55,454 bases of DNA from an uncultured Clostridia bacterium (GCA_944372345.1 CALVYT010000034.1:1-55454); one strand, 5' to 3'; shown: positions 33,338 to 42,554, numbered from the stretch's first letter. Notes: generated from the sequence alone by a model not told the origin. Program-made: numbers and translations.

Positions 33338-35728
33338 TCAGTACCTTATGTCTATGCTCACCACTTTGTTCGCGGGAAGTTTGAGTTCGGTTATCAGCGA
33401 ACGCTCCGCGTCGAACTTCTCTCCGCCTTTGCCGGGACGGTAGCTTGCGCCCGACGGCAGTTTCACGCTTATCTCGCGCGCTTTGCGCGATTTGAGTCTG
33501 ACCGTCGCCGCGCTTTTCCTGCCGTTCCATTCGAGAGAAACGACCTCGACGCCCGCGCGCGTCATAAAGTTGCTCACGCTGCCCGACGAGAGCGCCTGCG
33601 GACGCGCCGGCAGTATGCTCACGCAATTATCGAACGACTGCACGAACATCTCCTGCAAGGCGTTCGTCGCCGCCATATTCGGCTCGACGGAATACGCCGC
33701 CCAGCCGTCGGACACGCCCATTCCCATCCCGCGCCAGTCGCTGCGGGCAAACACGAGGTTGTTCATACACATCGACCTGACCATACGCGTGAGCGCGCCG
33801 TAAGCCTCGTCTCCCTCACCCGCGCGGGCGAAGATATTCGCATATCTCGCCGTCTGAGCGCTCGTGAAACTGCGCTTTGCGGCGTCGAATTTCTTTTTCG
33901 CCGTCTGCGCGAAGCACCGCAGCAGATCGGACGTGAGCGCGTTGACCTCCGTGCCCGGGAACATCGGATAGAACTCCGCGCAGGAGGGCGAACGGTCGTT
34001 GTCCGCGAACGCGGGATCTATGTATTCCTTGACGGTGCCGTCGGCGTTCATCGCGTATGCGGGAATACATGTCAGCATATACTCCCACTTCTTGACCTCG
34101 TCCTTATACAGCCCCGTGACCGCGCTGCCGCGTATCAGATCGCAGAGCAGGCGGCGGAGAACGGCGAAATCCACCGTCGAGTTGCGAGCTATGCCCAGCT
34201 CGTCGTCGCCCATAACGTAGTTGCCCGGCGTGGTGTCAGGGCTGTAAGAAGGGCACGCTTCGTATTTGCCGTCTTTGAGTTTGAGAAACTCCTCGTAGAA
34301 CGTCGCGGCGTCTTTCATAAACGGCATGGCTTTGGTTTTGAGAAACTTGTCGTCGCCCGTAAACAGCCAGTAGTCGAACAGCAGCCCGCTTATCCATCCC
34401 GCGGCCGCCGTGAAATGGATCACTCCCGGCTCGACGGAGCCGAGCGCGCCCGTACCGTGCGCCATTACGGACGGTATCATTATGCCGCGGCAGCCGTAAA
34501 GGCGGCTCGCGTTTTTTTTCAGGTCGTCCGTGACGGACGAATAGTAGTTATATATGCTTTCGACGTATTCGCATAAGTTGCCCGCGAGAGTCTGGTCGTA
34601 CATAGCCTGCAAACTTCCCGACGCGTCGATATGCGACAGCGGCGCTTTGTAGTCGCCGCACCACACTCCGTAAGGCGCGGAGGGCAGCGTTTCGGGAGAG
34701 GACGAGCATATGAGCAGGAATCTTCCGAACGCCCACAGCTTTTCCGCGAGCGCGGGAGGCATTTCGCCGCTTCTGACCGTCCTGTCTATCAGGTCCTCCA
34801 CCGCGTCGTCCCTGCCGTCCGCGGCAAAGTCGAGGTCGGCTGAACCGAACAGCTTCGAGTGCAGCGAGGTATGCTCTTTGAGCAGTTTGTCGTATGTCAG
34901 GCGGACGGAAGTCAGCTCCGTTTTCAGCCGTTTCCATTCCTTTTCGCGCTGACTCTCAATGAACGGGCGGACGAGCACGAGCACGCGCTCCGCGCCCTTT
35001 ATCGTAATACCCTTCATCGGGTCTACGGACTGCGTACCGCCGAAGTAGTTTATGCGCGCCACGCAGCCGAATTCCGTGCCGTTGTCCGAACGCGCGGAGA
35101 AATACATAAAGTAATTCTCGTATCTGACGTTCACGCCCTCGGGCAGTTTGCTGACGGATACGGGGGTGCGCGCGTTGAACTTGTCGTGCAGAGCGAGCGA
35201 GAAAGTCGCCTCTATCGACTTGTTCCCCGCCTTGGTTATCTGATAGCACAGCGTATTGTCCGCGCGCGAAACGAAGCACGAGCGTTCGTATCTCGTCGCG
35301 CCGTCGCGGAAAGAAACGGCTATCTCGCCGTTATCCATATTCAGCGTCCGCTGATAATCCCTGACGGGACGGTCGAGCGGCTGATCGATGAGAAAATCGC
35401 ACAGAGGGAGCGGATACGCCATCTGCGGACGATAGTTTTTGGAGATGAGCGCGGACGAGAGTATGTTCTGCGCAGCCGCGGGATCGTCATCGTCCATCTT
35501 CTTGCGCACGGACTGCACCTTGTCCGCTACGTCCTGCAAGACCCCGACGTGCCCCTGCCACCACAGATCGCGGTGACCGAGCATTACGACGTCGCTGCCC
35601 GCGCCGCCGTATACGGCGGCTCCGACCACTCCGCTGCCCGTCGGCAGCGCCTCGCGCCAGACGGACCCCCACCACGACGCGGGTCTGCAAAATCTCAACG
35701 CGTTTTTCGGTTTTCCGATCTTTGCCAT
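33338..35728 (-). CDS. GH95-family alpha-L-fucosidase-like glycoside hydrolase
   Basis: 796 residues from the ATG at 35728, chosen for the GGAGGGGG just upstream. It follows the GH95 plan: an N-terminal beta-sandwich with WREALPTGSGVVGAAVYGG and the substrate loop HRDLWWQG; a linker; an (alpha/alpha)6 barrel with RFLLICSSSPETLPSAPYGVWCGDYKAPLSHIDASGS, VEPGVIHFTAAAGW, PSYSPDTTPGNY and SEFYPMFPGTEVNAL-like blocks; and a C-terminal beta domain. No signal peptide is visible, so it is probably intracellular. GH95 enzymes release alpha-1,2-fucose (some act on galactose). It suggests use of host or plant glycans. Promoter 35788-35816. Confidence 0.87.
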   Translation of the reverse strand: MAKIGKPKNALRFCRPASWWGSVWREALPTGSGVVGAAVYGGAGSDVVMLGHRDLWWQGHVGVLQDVADKVQSVRKKMDDDDPAAAQNILSSALISKNYRPQMAYPLPLCDFLIDQPLDRPVRDYQRTLNMDNGEIAVSFRDGATRYERSCFVSRADNTLCYQITKAGNKSIEATFSLALHDKFNARTPVSVSKLPEGVNVRYENYFMYFSARSDNGTEFGCVARINYFGGTQSVDPMKGITIKGAERVLVLVRPFIESQREKEWKRLKTELTSVRLTYDKLLKEHTSLHSKLFGSADLDFAADGRDDAVEDLIDRTVRSGEMPPALAEKLWAFGRFLLICSSSPETLPSAPYGVWCGDYKAPLSHIDASGSLQAMYDQTLAGNLCEYVESIYNYYSSVTDDLKKNASRLYGCRGIMIPSVMAHGTGALGSVEPGVIHFTAAAGWISGLLFDYWLFTGDDKFLKTKAMPFMKDAATFYEEFLKLKDGKYEACPSYSPDTTPGNYVMGDDELGIARNSTVDFAVLRRLLCDLIRGSAVTGLYKDEVKKWEYMLTCIPAYAMNADGTVKEYIDPAFADNDRSPSCAEFYPMFPGTEVNALTSDLLRCFAQTAKKKFDAAKRSFTSAQTARYANIFARAGEGDEAYGALTRMVRSMCMNNLVFARSDWRGMGMGVSDGWAAYSVEPNMAATNALQEMFVQSFDNCVSILPARPQALSSGSVSNFMTRAGVEVVSLEWNGRKSAATVRLKSRKAREISVKLPSGASYRPGKGGEKFDAERSLITELKLPANKVVSIDIRY

Positions 35729-35787
35729 TTCGTCCCCCTCCGGGTATGTTTCAGAGCGCGTCGAACGCGCACTATATCGTCTTTTCA

Positions 35788-35816
35788 AGTATAGCAAATA
35801 CGCGCGCTTTTGTCTA
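35788..35816 (-). promoter_or_regulatory. sigma-A-type promoter for the GH95-dapB operon
   Basis: Minus strand: TAGACA (35816-35811), 17-bp spacer, TATACT (35793-35788). Confidence 0.7.
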
Positions 35817-35828
35817 CTGCTTTGACGG

Positions 35829-35870
35829 AAAAAAGGCGGAAAAAACCGAACCGATTTTTTCCGCCTTTTT
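35829..35870. terminator. bidirectional terminator after the M28-like gene
   Basis: Arms AAAAGGCGGAAAAAA and TTTTTTCCGCCTTTT around CCGAACCGA. Both flanks are T-rich on the strand leaving the hairpin. Confidence 0.88.
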
Positions 35871-35903
35871 CAAGCCGTATTTTACGCGCGTCGCGCGCCG
35901 ACG

Positions 35904-38765
35904 TCAGGTCGCATCGTATATTATTTCCGCATAACCGATACTGTAACCGTATGTGTCGATATAACCGTCGCGCATCGCGCGGTAGTCCACGCCCGCATTG
36001 ACTATCGTCTGGTTGCCGGAGGTGTTGTAGCAATAACCCGTCGCGCGCACCGTACCGTCCGTTTCGACGAACATTGTGCAGCTACCCGTGCCGTAAGGCA
36101 GGACTATCTCCACTTCGTCGGCGGGAGCGTTGAACTCGATATGGTATATCGTCGAAGCGAGGCTGCCCTCGGAAGGATCGGAAATGTCCCCTTCGTAGAT
36201 CGTCAGCTTATCGCCCTGGTCTATGCCGCTCACCGTCATAAACACCTGCGAGTACGCCGAGTCTACGGGGTTGATACTGACCACGTCGTAGCCGTCCGGC
36301 ATTGAGTCGCTGTCGGGCTTGGAGAATATGTCGGTATTTGCCGACGCGTCGGAGTTGACCGTCATTTCGTAAGCGCCGCCGAACGTGTCGCCGTTCCACG
36401 ACCAGTTCCACCAGTCGAAGTCGTCGCCCGCCGCATACTTGACGTTGCGGTAAACCGCTTCGTCCTTGATCAGCCAGGTATACGTTCCCGTGCTTCCCGA
36501 CGAGCCGTTGATATAGCAGACGACGGAGTTGTCGAACACGCTGTCGCGGATATCCGCGTACTTATAGTCGTATGCCGTCGTTCTGTTCAGAGCAAAGTTC
36601 GTCGCCGCGTACGCGCCGAGGCTGCACGAGAGGAGCAGCGCGGCGATCGTCACGACGCAGAGCACGAGCACGCCGAACCAGTTGTGGTAGTTCCACGCCA
36701 CCTTGTGCTTGACGAGGCGTTCCTCCGTCACCGTCGTATAGCGGCCTTTCTTGACTTCGTTCTCCACTTCCTCCGTCACCGTTTCTATGACGGGGACGGT
36801 ATGCTTGGGCAGTTTTGCAAACGCGTCGGTCATCACGGGCTGCAGATAGTCGAAGTAAGGCGTTATCGACGAGAGCAGCAGCGTGACCGCCAGCAGCAGG
36901 AATATCACGGAATACGTCACTACCATAACGCCCGCCGTCATTATCGTCTGCACGAGGAAAGGCAGAGCGAACATCATCGGGATCGTATACAGGAAGAGCC
37001 TTTCGATACCGAAGCCGAACTTCTCCCTGAATACGCGTTTTAGCATCGTGCTCGCGATCATCACCGCCATCAGCGCAAGACCCGTTATTATGAACGGCAG
37101 AGCCGCCTGCGGATACGCGAAGCCGAACGCCGCGCCTATGACGGCGAGCAGCAGCGCGCCGCCGCGGACGCAGTCCGCCGCCTTGACCTTGAAGCCTTTC
37201 TTTATGATCGGATAAAATCCGCAGCTGACCGCCGCCGCGAACGCTATCGCGGGGACGAGCAGAGCCGGACTCATCATCTTTGCAGTCGTCAGCATATTCA
37301 GCGTTATCACGCCGAACGCCGCCATCAGCGAGCCGAGGATGAAGTACGCCGCCGCAAACGCCGCAAGCGACAGACCCATAACGAGCGCTACGCCGCCCAG
37401 ACCTTTGAGAGCGCGCACCACGCCGAAACCGCCGAACTTTACCGCGAGCGCGATCGCCACTACTATCAGCGCGACGAGTATGCCGCTCATAGTGTAGACG
37501 GCTCCGCCCGTCGCTATCCCCGTCGTACCCAGCCAGGTGTACGCCGCGGCGTTCGTGGCTGCGGTCAGCGTCGTAAGGTCGCAGCCGCCGAAGTACTCCG
37601 CAAGCGCGGCGATCTCCGCCGCGAACTGCTCGGTGACTTTACCGTTCTTCCACGCCTGCTCCGCTTCGTCGGAAGCGGGAGAGGTCTCGGAATACGCGCC
37701 GCCCGTTATCATAAGATCGACGACGGGAATGCGCCACGTTTCGCTCGAATAATCATAGAATATGCCGACGTCGGAGGACAGCCCGTCCGAAATGAGATCG
37801 GTCAGAGCGAAGTCCGCCTTGGCGCTGCCGTCCGAAAGCATATACGCGCCCATTATGCCGGAATCGTTGTCCGACGTGCCGACGATGGTCAGCGCGCCGT
37901 CCGACGTTATCGCGTCGAAGTTGAACGCCGCGCGTATGCGCCCCGCCACGTTGCCGAAGCCCGTGAACTGGTAAAGGAAGGTGTACGCGCCCACGCTCGA
38001 TTCGTATCTGCCGTCGGAAATAAGAAACACGAGGTCGTTCTCATACTCCGCGCCGGACGAAACTATGTTCTCTATCACGGACGTCATCGCCGCGACGGCG
38101 GAAGCCCCGCCGTAACCGACGCTGTTGTTGTCCGAATCGTAGTGCGTCATAAACAGCACCGCGTCGCCGTAGCCGGGAGTGTCCTTCACCGCCTCCGTGC
38201 GGGTCACGCTGCCGGGAATGACGACGATGAGGTTGTTAGGCTGTCTGCCCGCGTACACCACGCCCTCGGTGCCGGCGTAGTCGCCGCCCGTCATCGCGTA
38301 TACGGTGTCGTTGTCCACGGTGTAATCTATCGAAGGATCGGCAAGGTCCTGCCAGACGTACGTCGCGATCGGAACGCCTGTCTCAGTCGTCGCGAAGTCC
38401 GCCGTCACATCCATATCGTAGCCGTCGTCCTTGTCGTGGTTTTCGTTCACTCTGCGCGCTTCGGCGTCGGACAGACCTTCGATACCGCCGAGCCATTTGC
38501 CGATGATCCCGACAGCGTCGTCCGAAGTATTGCCCGTTCCGGCGGACCAGGAGTTGCGTTCGCCGTTAGCGGCGAGCTGCTCCGCGCGGATCACCGCCGA
38601 CGCGGTATCGAATCCTGCGTCGACGGAAGCCGACGCCGTATAGTAAGTCACAAACGACAATACCAGAAGCACTACCGCGACGATCGCAAGCGCGGGATAA
38701 TATATCTTCCCGAATGCGCCGAGCGCGGGAGAAGCGGGACGGTTTGCGTTTTCCTCTTTACTCAT
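35904..38765 (-). CDS. M28 peptidase-like polytopic membrane protein, metal site incomplete
   Basis: 953 residues. One membrane helix (about 22-41) is followed by an extracytoplasmic M28/aminopeptidase-like domain (about 45-400), about eight membrane helices (from 425 to 735) and a second exported beta-rich domain (about 740-953). The layout recalls ER metallopeptidase-type (ERMP1/Pff1) proteins. THYDSDNN keeps the first His and Asp (208, 210), but the second metal-ligand motif (GAxDNxSG) is GYGGASAV (217-224). The catalytic Glu pair (DGEE) is DGRYES (251-256). Classical zinc proteolysis is therefore unlikely. A cytoplasmic loop carries VETVTEEVENEVKKGRY-type charged sequence. Own promoter and terminator. 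Confidence 0.8.
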   Translation of the reverse strand: MSKEENANRPASPALGAFGKIYYPALAIVAVVLLVLSFVTYYTASASVDAGFDTASAVIRAEQLAANGERNSWSAGTGNTSDDAVGIIGKWLGGIEGLSDAEARRVNENHDKDDGYDMDVTADFATTETGVPIATYVWQDLADPSIDYTVDNDTVYAMTGGDYAGTEGVVYAGRQPNNLIVVIPGSVTRTEAVKDTPGYGDAVLFMTHYDSDNNSVGYGGASAVAAMTSVIENIVSSGAEYENDLVFLISDGRYESSVGAYTFLYQFTGFGNVAGRIRAAFNFDAITSDGALTIVGTSDNDSGIMGAYMLSDGSAKADFALTDLISDGLSSDVGIFYDYSSETWRIPVVDLMITGGAYSETSPASDEAEQAWKNGKVTEQFAAEIAALAEYFGGCDLTTLTAATNAAAYTWLGTTGIATGGAVYTMSGILVALIVVAIALAVKFGGFGVVRALKGLGGVALVMGLSLAAFAAAYFILGSLMAAFGVITLNMLTTAKMMSPALLVPAIAFAAAVSCGFYPIIKKGFKVKAADCVRGGALLLAVIGAAFGFAYPQAALPFIITGLALMAVMIASTMLKRVFREKFGFGIERLFLYTIPMMFALPFLVQTIMTAGVMVVTYSVIFLLLAVTLLLSSITPYFDYLQPVMTDAFAKLPKHTVPVIETVTEEVENEVKKGRYTTVTEERLVKHKVAWNYHNWFGVLVLCVVTIAALLLSCSLGAYAATNFALNRTTAYDYKYADIRDSVFDNSVVCYINGSSGSTGTYTWLIKDEAVYRNVKYAAGDDFDWWNWSWNGDTFGGAYEMTVNSDASANTDIFSKPDSDSMPDGYDVVSINPVDSAYSQVFMTVSGIDQGDKLTIYEGDISDPSEGSLASTIYHIEFNAPADEVEIVLPYGTGSCTMFVETDGTVRATGYCYNTSGNQTIVNAGVDYRAMRDGYIDTYGYSIGYAEIIYDAT

Positions 38766-38816
38766 GAAGTATGTTCCTCTCTTTTTCGGATATACGGAAA
38801 CCCCGTTATCCGTACT

Positions 38817-38845
38817 ATTTTACCACAAAGCGCCGCAGAGTTCAA
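38817..38845 (-). promoter_or_regulatory. sigma-A-type promoter for the M28-like gene
   Basis: Minus strand: TTGAAC (38845-38840), 17-bp spacer, TAAAAT (38822-38817). Confidence 0.7.
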
Positions 38846-38868
38846 AACAATTCGGGGCACTTTTTTAT

Positions 38869-38884
38869 TTTATTTGCAAATAAA
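38869..38884. repeat. AT-rich 16-bp perfect palindrome
   Basis: TTTATTTGCAAATAAA, 9 bp after the WYL-regulator stop and about 24 bp upstream of the -35 box of the M28-like gene. It could be an operator or an AT-rich promoter element. No T-run follows on the minus strand, so terminator function is weak. Confidence 0.4.
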
Positions 38885-38892
38885 TTTCGATT

Positions 38893-39801
38893 TCAGACCG
38901 CGCCGGAATACTTTCCGGCTATGCGCGCCGCCTCTTCGGCGGTTTTTTCCGCCGTTTCCGTCGGCGATACCACCCTGACCGCCGAGCCGAACGACAGAAT
39001 GCGGCGTATCGTTTCCACGCCGCCGTAAACGCTCGCCCGCGCCACGAGCCTGCCGCCCTCGCGAGTTACCGCCGAGGCGCCCAGCCATTCCTCCACGCCC
39101 GCACGCGCGCTTTCTTCCAGTTCGAGCACGAGCGGCACGCTGCCTTCTCTTTTCACCGACAGCGCAGCCGTGACGTCCGCGTCGGCGCGGCGAGCGAACG
39201 TGCGCTCCGTCAGCGCGACGCTCTTTATGCGCGCCAGGCGGAACGTACGGAACCCGCCGTGCAGGCGGCACCAACCGTAGACGTAGCGCACGCCGTCCTT
39301 GACGGCTATGCAGTACGGATCGAACAGCCTGCGCGTTTCGCTGCCGTTCCTGTCCGTGTATTCCATTTCCACCGTCACGGAATTGCGCATCGCGGCTGCG
39401 ATCGCATCCATACGCGCGGACATGGCGTCGCCGCCGTGCCAGCTGTCGAAATCCACGACGAGGTCTTTCGTCGTACTGCCCGTGACCGCGGCGAGTTTGT
39501 CGAGCACCATTTCGTTCACGTCGTCCTTGAATGTGCCCGAAAGCGCGGTAAGGCACGTCCGGATCCGCGCCATCTCTTCGTCGGTGAACATTGCGACGGA
39601 GATCTTATAGTCTTCGGGTATGTAATACCCTCCGCGCAAGCCCATCTCCGCGCGGACGGGAACATCGGCGGCGCGCAGATCTTCTATGTAACGCCGCACG
39701 GTGCGTTCCCCGATACCGAACCTGCGCATTATATCCGCGCGGGTGACGAACCCGTTGCTTATGAGCATCATCATTATGCCGTACAACTGCACCGCTTTCA
39801 T
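38893..39801 (-). CDS. HTH/WYL-domain transcriptional regulator
   Basis: 302 residues. N-terminal winged HTH of the YafY type (VTRADIMRRFGIGERTVRRYIEDLRAADVPV with wing GLRGGYYI), a helical linker, then a WYL domain (about 160-240: FDPYCIAVKDGVRYVYGWCRLHGGFRTFRLARI, with YVYGWC in place of WYLxAYC) and a WCX-like C-terminus. WYL domains sense ligands, often nucleic acids or nucleotides. The -10 box ends 8 bases before the ATG, so the mRNA is probably leaderless, which suits a low-level regulator. The downstream M28-like gene is a possible target through the palindrome at 38869-38884 (inference). Confidence 0.9.
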   Translation of the reverse strand: MKAVQLYGIMMMLISNGFVTRADIMRRFGIGERTVRRYIEDLRAADVPVRAEMGLRGGYYIPEDYKISVAMFTDEEMARIRTCLTALSGTFKDDVNEMVLDKLAAVTGSTTKDLVVDFDSWHGGDAMSARMDAIAAAMRNSVTVEMEYTDRNGSETRRLFDPYCIAVKDGVRYVYGWCRLHGGFRTFRLARIKSVALTERTFARRADADVTAALSVKREGSVPLVLELEESARAGVEEWLGASAVTREGGRLVARASVYGGVETIRRILSFGSAVRVVSPTETAEKTAEEAARIAGKYSGAV

Positions 39802-39809
39802 ACGGTGAC

Positions 39810-39838
39810 ATTATACTACACTCGGCTGCGGCAGTCAA
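39810..39838 (-). promoter_or_regulatory. sigma-A-type promoter for the WYL regulator, leaderless
   Basis: Minus strand: TTGACT (39838-39833), 17-bp spacer, TATAAT (39815-39810), then 8 bases to the ATG at 39801. Expected leader 0-3 bases. Confidence 0.8.
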
Positions 39839-40315
39839 TTAAAATATGAACACGCGCTCGTATACTTTACGCGCGAAAAGCACGCGGCGAATATATGCGG
39901 CGGTCTCGGGGTACGGCTCTTCGCCGCTTTCCATCCAGCGGCGCGCATTGGCAGGACCCGCGTTATACGCGGCGAGCGCGGCGCGCTCGTCCCCGAAACG
40001 GCGGAGCAGCCCGGCGAAATACGCCGTGCCGAGCATTATCTCGCTCCGCGGCGATCCGTCCGCGTCTATGCCCGTCCGTTCGGACGTTTCCACGCGGGTG
40101 GACGGCATCAGCTGCATAAGTCCGCTCGCGCCCGCACGGCTCACCGCGCCGTTGTCGTAACCGCTTTCGGCGAATATGATCGCACGGATAAGGCTCTCGT
40201 CCACCCCGAACGCGCGGGCGGCTTCCGACGTTTCCGCGCCGTAAGCCGAGGAAAACCGCAAAGACGCGGCAAGACAAAAGACCGCCGCGGCAAGCGCGGC
40301 GGCGAGGAATATCAC
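39839..40315 (-). CDS. soluble-lytic-transglycosylase-like (SLT) protein
   Basis: 158 residues from a GTG at 40315 that overlaps the QueH-CoaE stop as GTGA, the 4-bp pattern seen throughout this operon, and gives a clean signal anchor (IFLAAALAAAVFCLAASL). A GTG at 40351 is an alternative adding 12 residues. The SLT goose-lysozyme fold is clear: IRAIIFAESGYDNGAVSRAGASGLMQLMPSTR holds the catalytic Glu (AES) and ALAAYNAGPANARRW closes the site. It cleaves peptidoglycan between MurNAc and GlcNAc. Small size and a single domain resemble housekeeping LT enzymes of Clostridia. Confidence 0.88.
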   Translation of the reverse strand: MIFLAAALAAAVFCLAASLRFSSAYGAETSEAARAFGVDESLIRAIIFAESGYDNGAVSRAGASGLMQLMPSTRVETSERTGIDADGSPRSEIMLGTAYFAGLLRRFGDERAALAAYNAGPANARRWMESGEEPYPETAAYIRRVLFARKVYERVFIF

Positions 40316-41493
40316 CCGTACCGTTTTGTTCCCGAAACGATCTCCGTCCACTCTTCGTAAAGCTCCCTTGCCTTATTGCCGAGCGACGTTTCGTCCCCGT
40401 CGTTGACCACGACGACGTCGGACAGAGCGTTGCGGCGTTCGTCCGCGAGCTGCGCCGCGCACACGCGGCGGAACGCTTCTTCGTCCATACCGCTGCGCAG
40501 TCTTGCTCGCTCCATACGTTCGCTCTCGGGCGCGGACACCGTCACGACTATGTCCGCAATGTCCTCAGCCCCGCTCTCGAACAGCAGCGGAACTTCGGCT
40601 ACCGTCACTTTCGCGCCGCTTTCCGCTATCCGCCGCGCAAGCTCCGCTTTTACGGCGGGATGCACGATCGCTTCGAGCGCGCGCAGTCTGCTTTCATCCG
40701 CAAACACTTCGGCGGCGAGCGCCTTTCTGTTCAGCGCGCCGCCGTCGGCGCACTCCGGGAACGCTTCGATTATACGGCGGGTCGTTTCCGTGCCCGGCTG
40801 CTGCAATTCTCTCGTCACTTCGTCGGCGTCTACAGTATATGCGCCCAGCCGCCCGAGCATACGCGTAAAACTGCTTTTCCCGCTCGCTATGCCGCCCGTG
40901 ACGGCGACGACGAGTTTGTCCGGAGTGCAGCCGCAGTAATGCTGACGGTATATCCCGAACCTGCCGCACAACTCTTTTATGCGCACGCAGCCGCCCCGCT
41001 TTTTAAAATCCGTCGGCACCCATGTGACCCCCGCTTCTTCGGCGAGCCGCGCGCCCGTTTCGTTGATGAACGCCGCGTCTTTGAGCGGACTTGCCGTAAG
41101 CGTCGTAGCGCAATACTTTATCCCGAGCCGCGCGCACTCCTCCGCCGTTTTTTTCAGCCGCGCCGCGATACACCGACGGCATTTTTCGCCGCGTTCCTTT
41201 CCGCCTTTCGCGTCGCCCACGGCGGCGTCGTACTCCGCGGGGCAAAAGCCGACGCCAATGACAGGTATCCCGAGAGAGAGCGAATCGATAAGTTTATGCA
41301 CGGCGGCGAGACGTTTATAATACTCCCGCCGCTGCGTGATATTGGGGTCGTAAAAATACGCCGTAACGTCGAAACGCTCGGCGAGCCGCTCTATGCCGGC
41401 GCTCATACAGGGCGCGCAGCAAACGTGGAGCAGGAGCCGCGGTCTGCCGCCGTCCGCGGCGAATGCGGCGTATTCGTCGGCGTTTTTTTTCAA
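40312..41493 (-). CDS. queH-coaE: fusion of epoxyqueuosine reductase QueH and dephospho-CoA kinase CoaE
   Basis: 393 residues encoding two complete enzymes. Residues 1-190 are QueH (last step of queuosine synthesis, Fe-S): LLHVCCAPC (Cys25, 26, 29), FYDPNITQRREYYKR, RCxxC (C105, C108) and YRQHYCGC (C187, C189). Residues 193-390 are CoaE (last step of CoA synthesis): VAVTGGIASGKS P-loop, YTVDADEV, VHPAVKAEL and VPLLFESG. The junction is tight (YCGCTPDKLVVAVTGG), with no linker and no frameshift. The start codon is TTG and overlaps the prfA stop (TTGA, 41490-41493). The lytic-transglycosylase gene overlaps its end. Confidence 0.93.
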   Translation of the reverse strand: MKKNADEYAAFAADGGRPRLLLHVCCAPCMSAGIERLAERFDVTAYFYDPNITQRREYYKRLAAVHKLIDSLSLGIPVIGVGFCPAEYDAAVGDAKGGKERGEKCRRCIAARLKKTAEECARLGIKYCATTLTASPLKDAAFINETGARLAEEAGVTWVPTDFKKRGGCVRIKELCGRFGIYRQHYCGCTPDKLVVAVTGGIASGKSSFTRMLGRLGAYTVDADEVTRELQQPGTETTRRIIEAFPECADGGALNRKALAAEVFADESRLRALEAIVHPAVKAELARRIAESGAKVTVAEVPLLFESGAEDIADIVVTVSAPESERMERARLRSGMDEEAFRRVCAAQLADERRNALSDVVVVNDGDETSLGNKARELYEEWTEIVSGTKRYG

Positions 41494-42554
41494 TCCTCCG
41501 CCTCCCCGAGTTTCCTCTCCGTGTCGGCGATGCGCAAAGCGTCGAGCATACCGCCGATATTGCCGTTCATAAAATCCGTTATATTATATAAGGACAGACC
41601 TATGCGGTGGTCCGTCACCCGACCCTGCGGGAAATTGTACGTCCTGATCCGCTCGCTCCTGTCGCCCGTCCCCACCTGGCTGCGCCGCCTGTCCGCATAC
41701 TCCCTGTCCGCCGCCGACTTGAAATGGTCGTAGACGCGGGCGCGGAGCACTTTCATCGCCTTGTCGCGGTTCTTGACCTGACTGCGCTCGTCCTCGCAGC
41801 TCGCGACGATCCCCGTCGGGATATGCGTTATGCGCACCGCCGAGTCAGTCTTGTTTATATGCTGACCGCCCGCGCCGCCGCTGCGGTAGGTGTCTATGCG
41901 CAGATCCTTATCGAGTATCTCCACGCTGACGTCCTCCGCTTCGGGCAGTACCGCCACCGTCACGGTAGAGGTATGCACCCGTCCCTGCGTTTCCGTTTCG
42001 GGAACGCGCTGCACGCGGTGAACGCCCGATTCGAATTTCATATACGCGTATACGTCCGCGCCCGACAGCGAATAGGACGCTTCCTTGATCCCGCCGAGTT
42101 CCGTCGGACTGACGGACAGTTCCTCCCACGTCCAGCCGCGCGAATCGGCGTACATCCTGTACATCCTCGCAAGCTGCGCCGCGAACAGCGCCGCTTCCTC
42201 GCCGCCCGCGCCCGCCCGCACCTCTACGATGACGTTCTTGTCGTCGTCGGGATCTTTGGGCAGCAGCAACACGCGCAGACGCTTTTCCGCATTCTCCATC
42301 ACCGTCTTTGCCCGCGCAAGTTCTTCCTCCGCAAGTTCGCGCATATCGGGATCGGACAGCAGATCCTTCGCTTCCTCCGCATCGTGCATGGCACGGCAAT
42401 AAACCGCGTACTCCTCCGCCACGGGAGCGAGCGCGGTATGCTCCTTGCAGAGCCTGCTCCACTTCGCCGTATCCGCAATAACGGCAGGATCGGCGATCTC
42501 CGCTCCCAATGTTTCGTATCTGCGGACTATCTCTTCAAGACGCGCGGTATTCAT
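41490..42554 (-). CDS. prfA: peptide chain release factor 1
   Basis: 354 residues. Releases peptides at UAG and UAA. The codon-recognition tripeptide region is RVPETETQG (P-x-T kept), and the peptidyl-hydrolysis loop RSGGAGGQHINKTDSAVRI has the GGQ that PrmC methylates. The N-terminal coiled coil and the AGAGGEEAALFAAQLARMY block are normal. The ATG overlaps the stop of the DUF1385-PrmC gene by 4 bp (42551-42554), which places the modifying enzyme directly ahead of its substrate. Confidence 0.97.
   Translation of the reverse strand: MNTARLEEIVRRYETLGAEIADPAVIADTAKWSRLCKEHTALAPVAEEYAVYCRAMHDAEEAKDLLSDPDMRELAEEELARAKTVMENAEKRLRVLLLPKDPDDDKNVIVEVRAGAGGEEAALFAAQLARMYRMYADSRGWTWEELSVSPTELGGIKEASYSLSGADVYAYMKFESGVHRVQRVPETETQGRVHTSTVTVAVLPEAEDVSVEILDKDLRIDTYRSGGAGGQHINKTDSAVRITHIPTGIVASCEDERSQVKNRDKAMKVLRARVYDHFKSAADREYADRRRSQVGTGDRSERIRTYNFPQGRVTDHRIGLSLYNITDFMNGNIGGMLDALRIADTERKLGEAED

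Noticed and set aside
41980..42010. RF1 codon-recognition motif PET instead of PAT
   Set aside because: The family rule is P-x-T, and PET also occurs in Bacillota RF1; not an anomaly.
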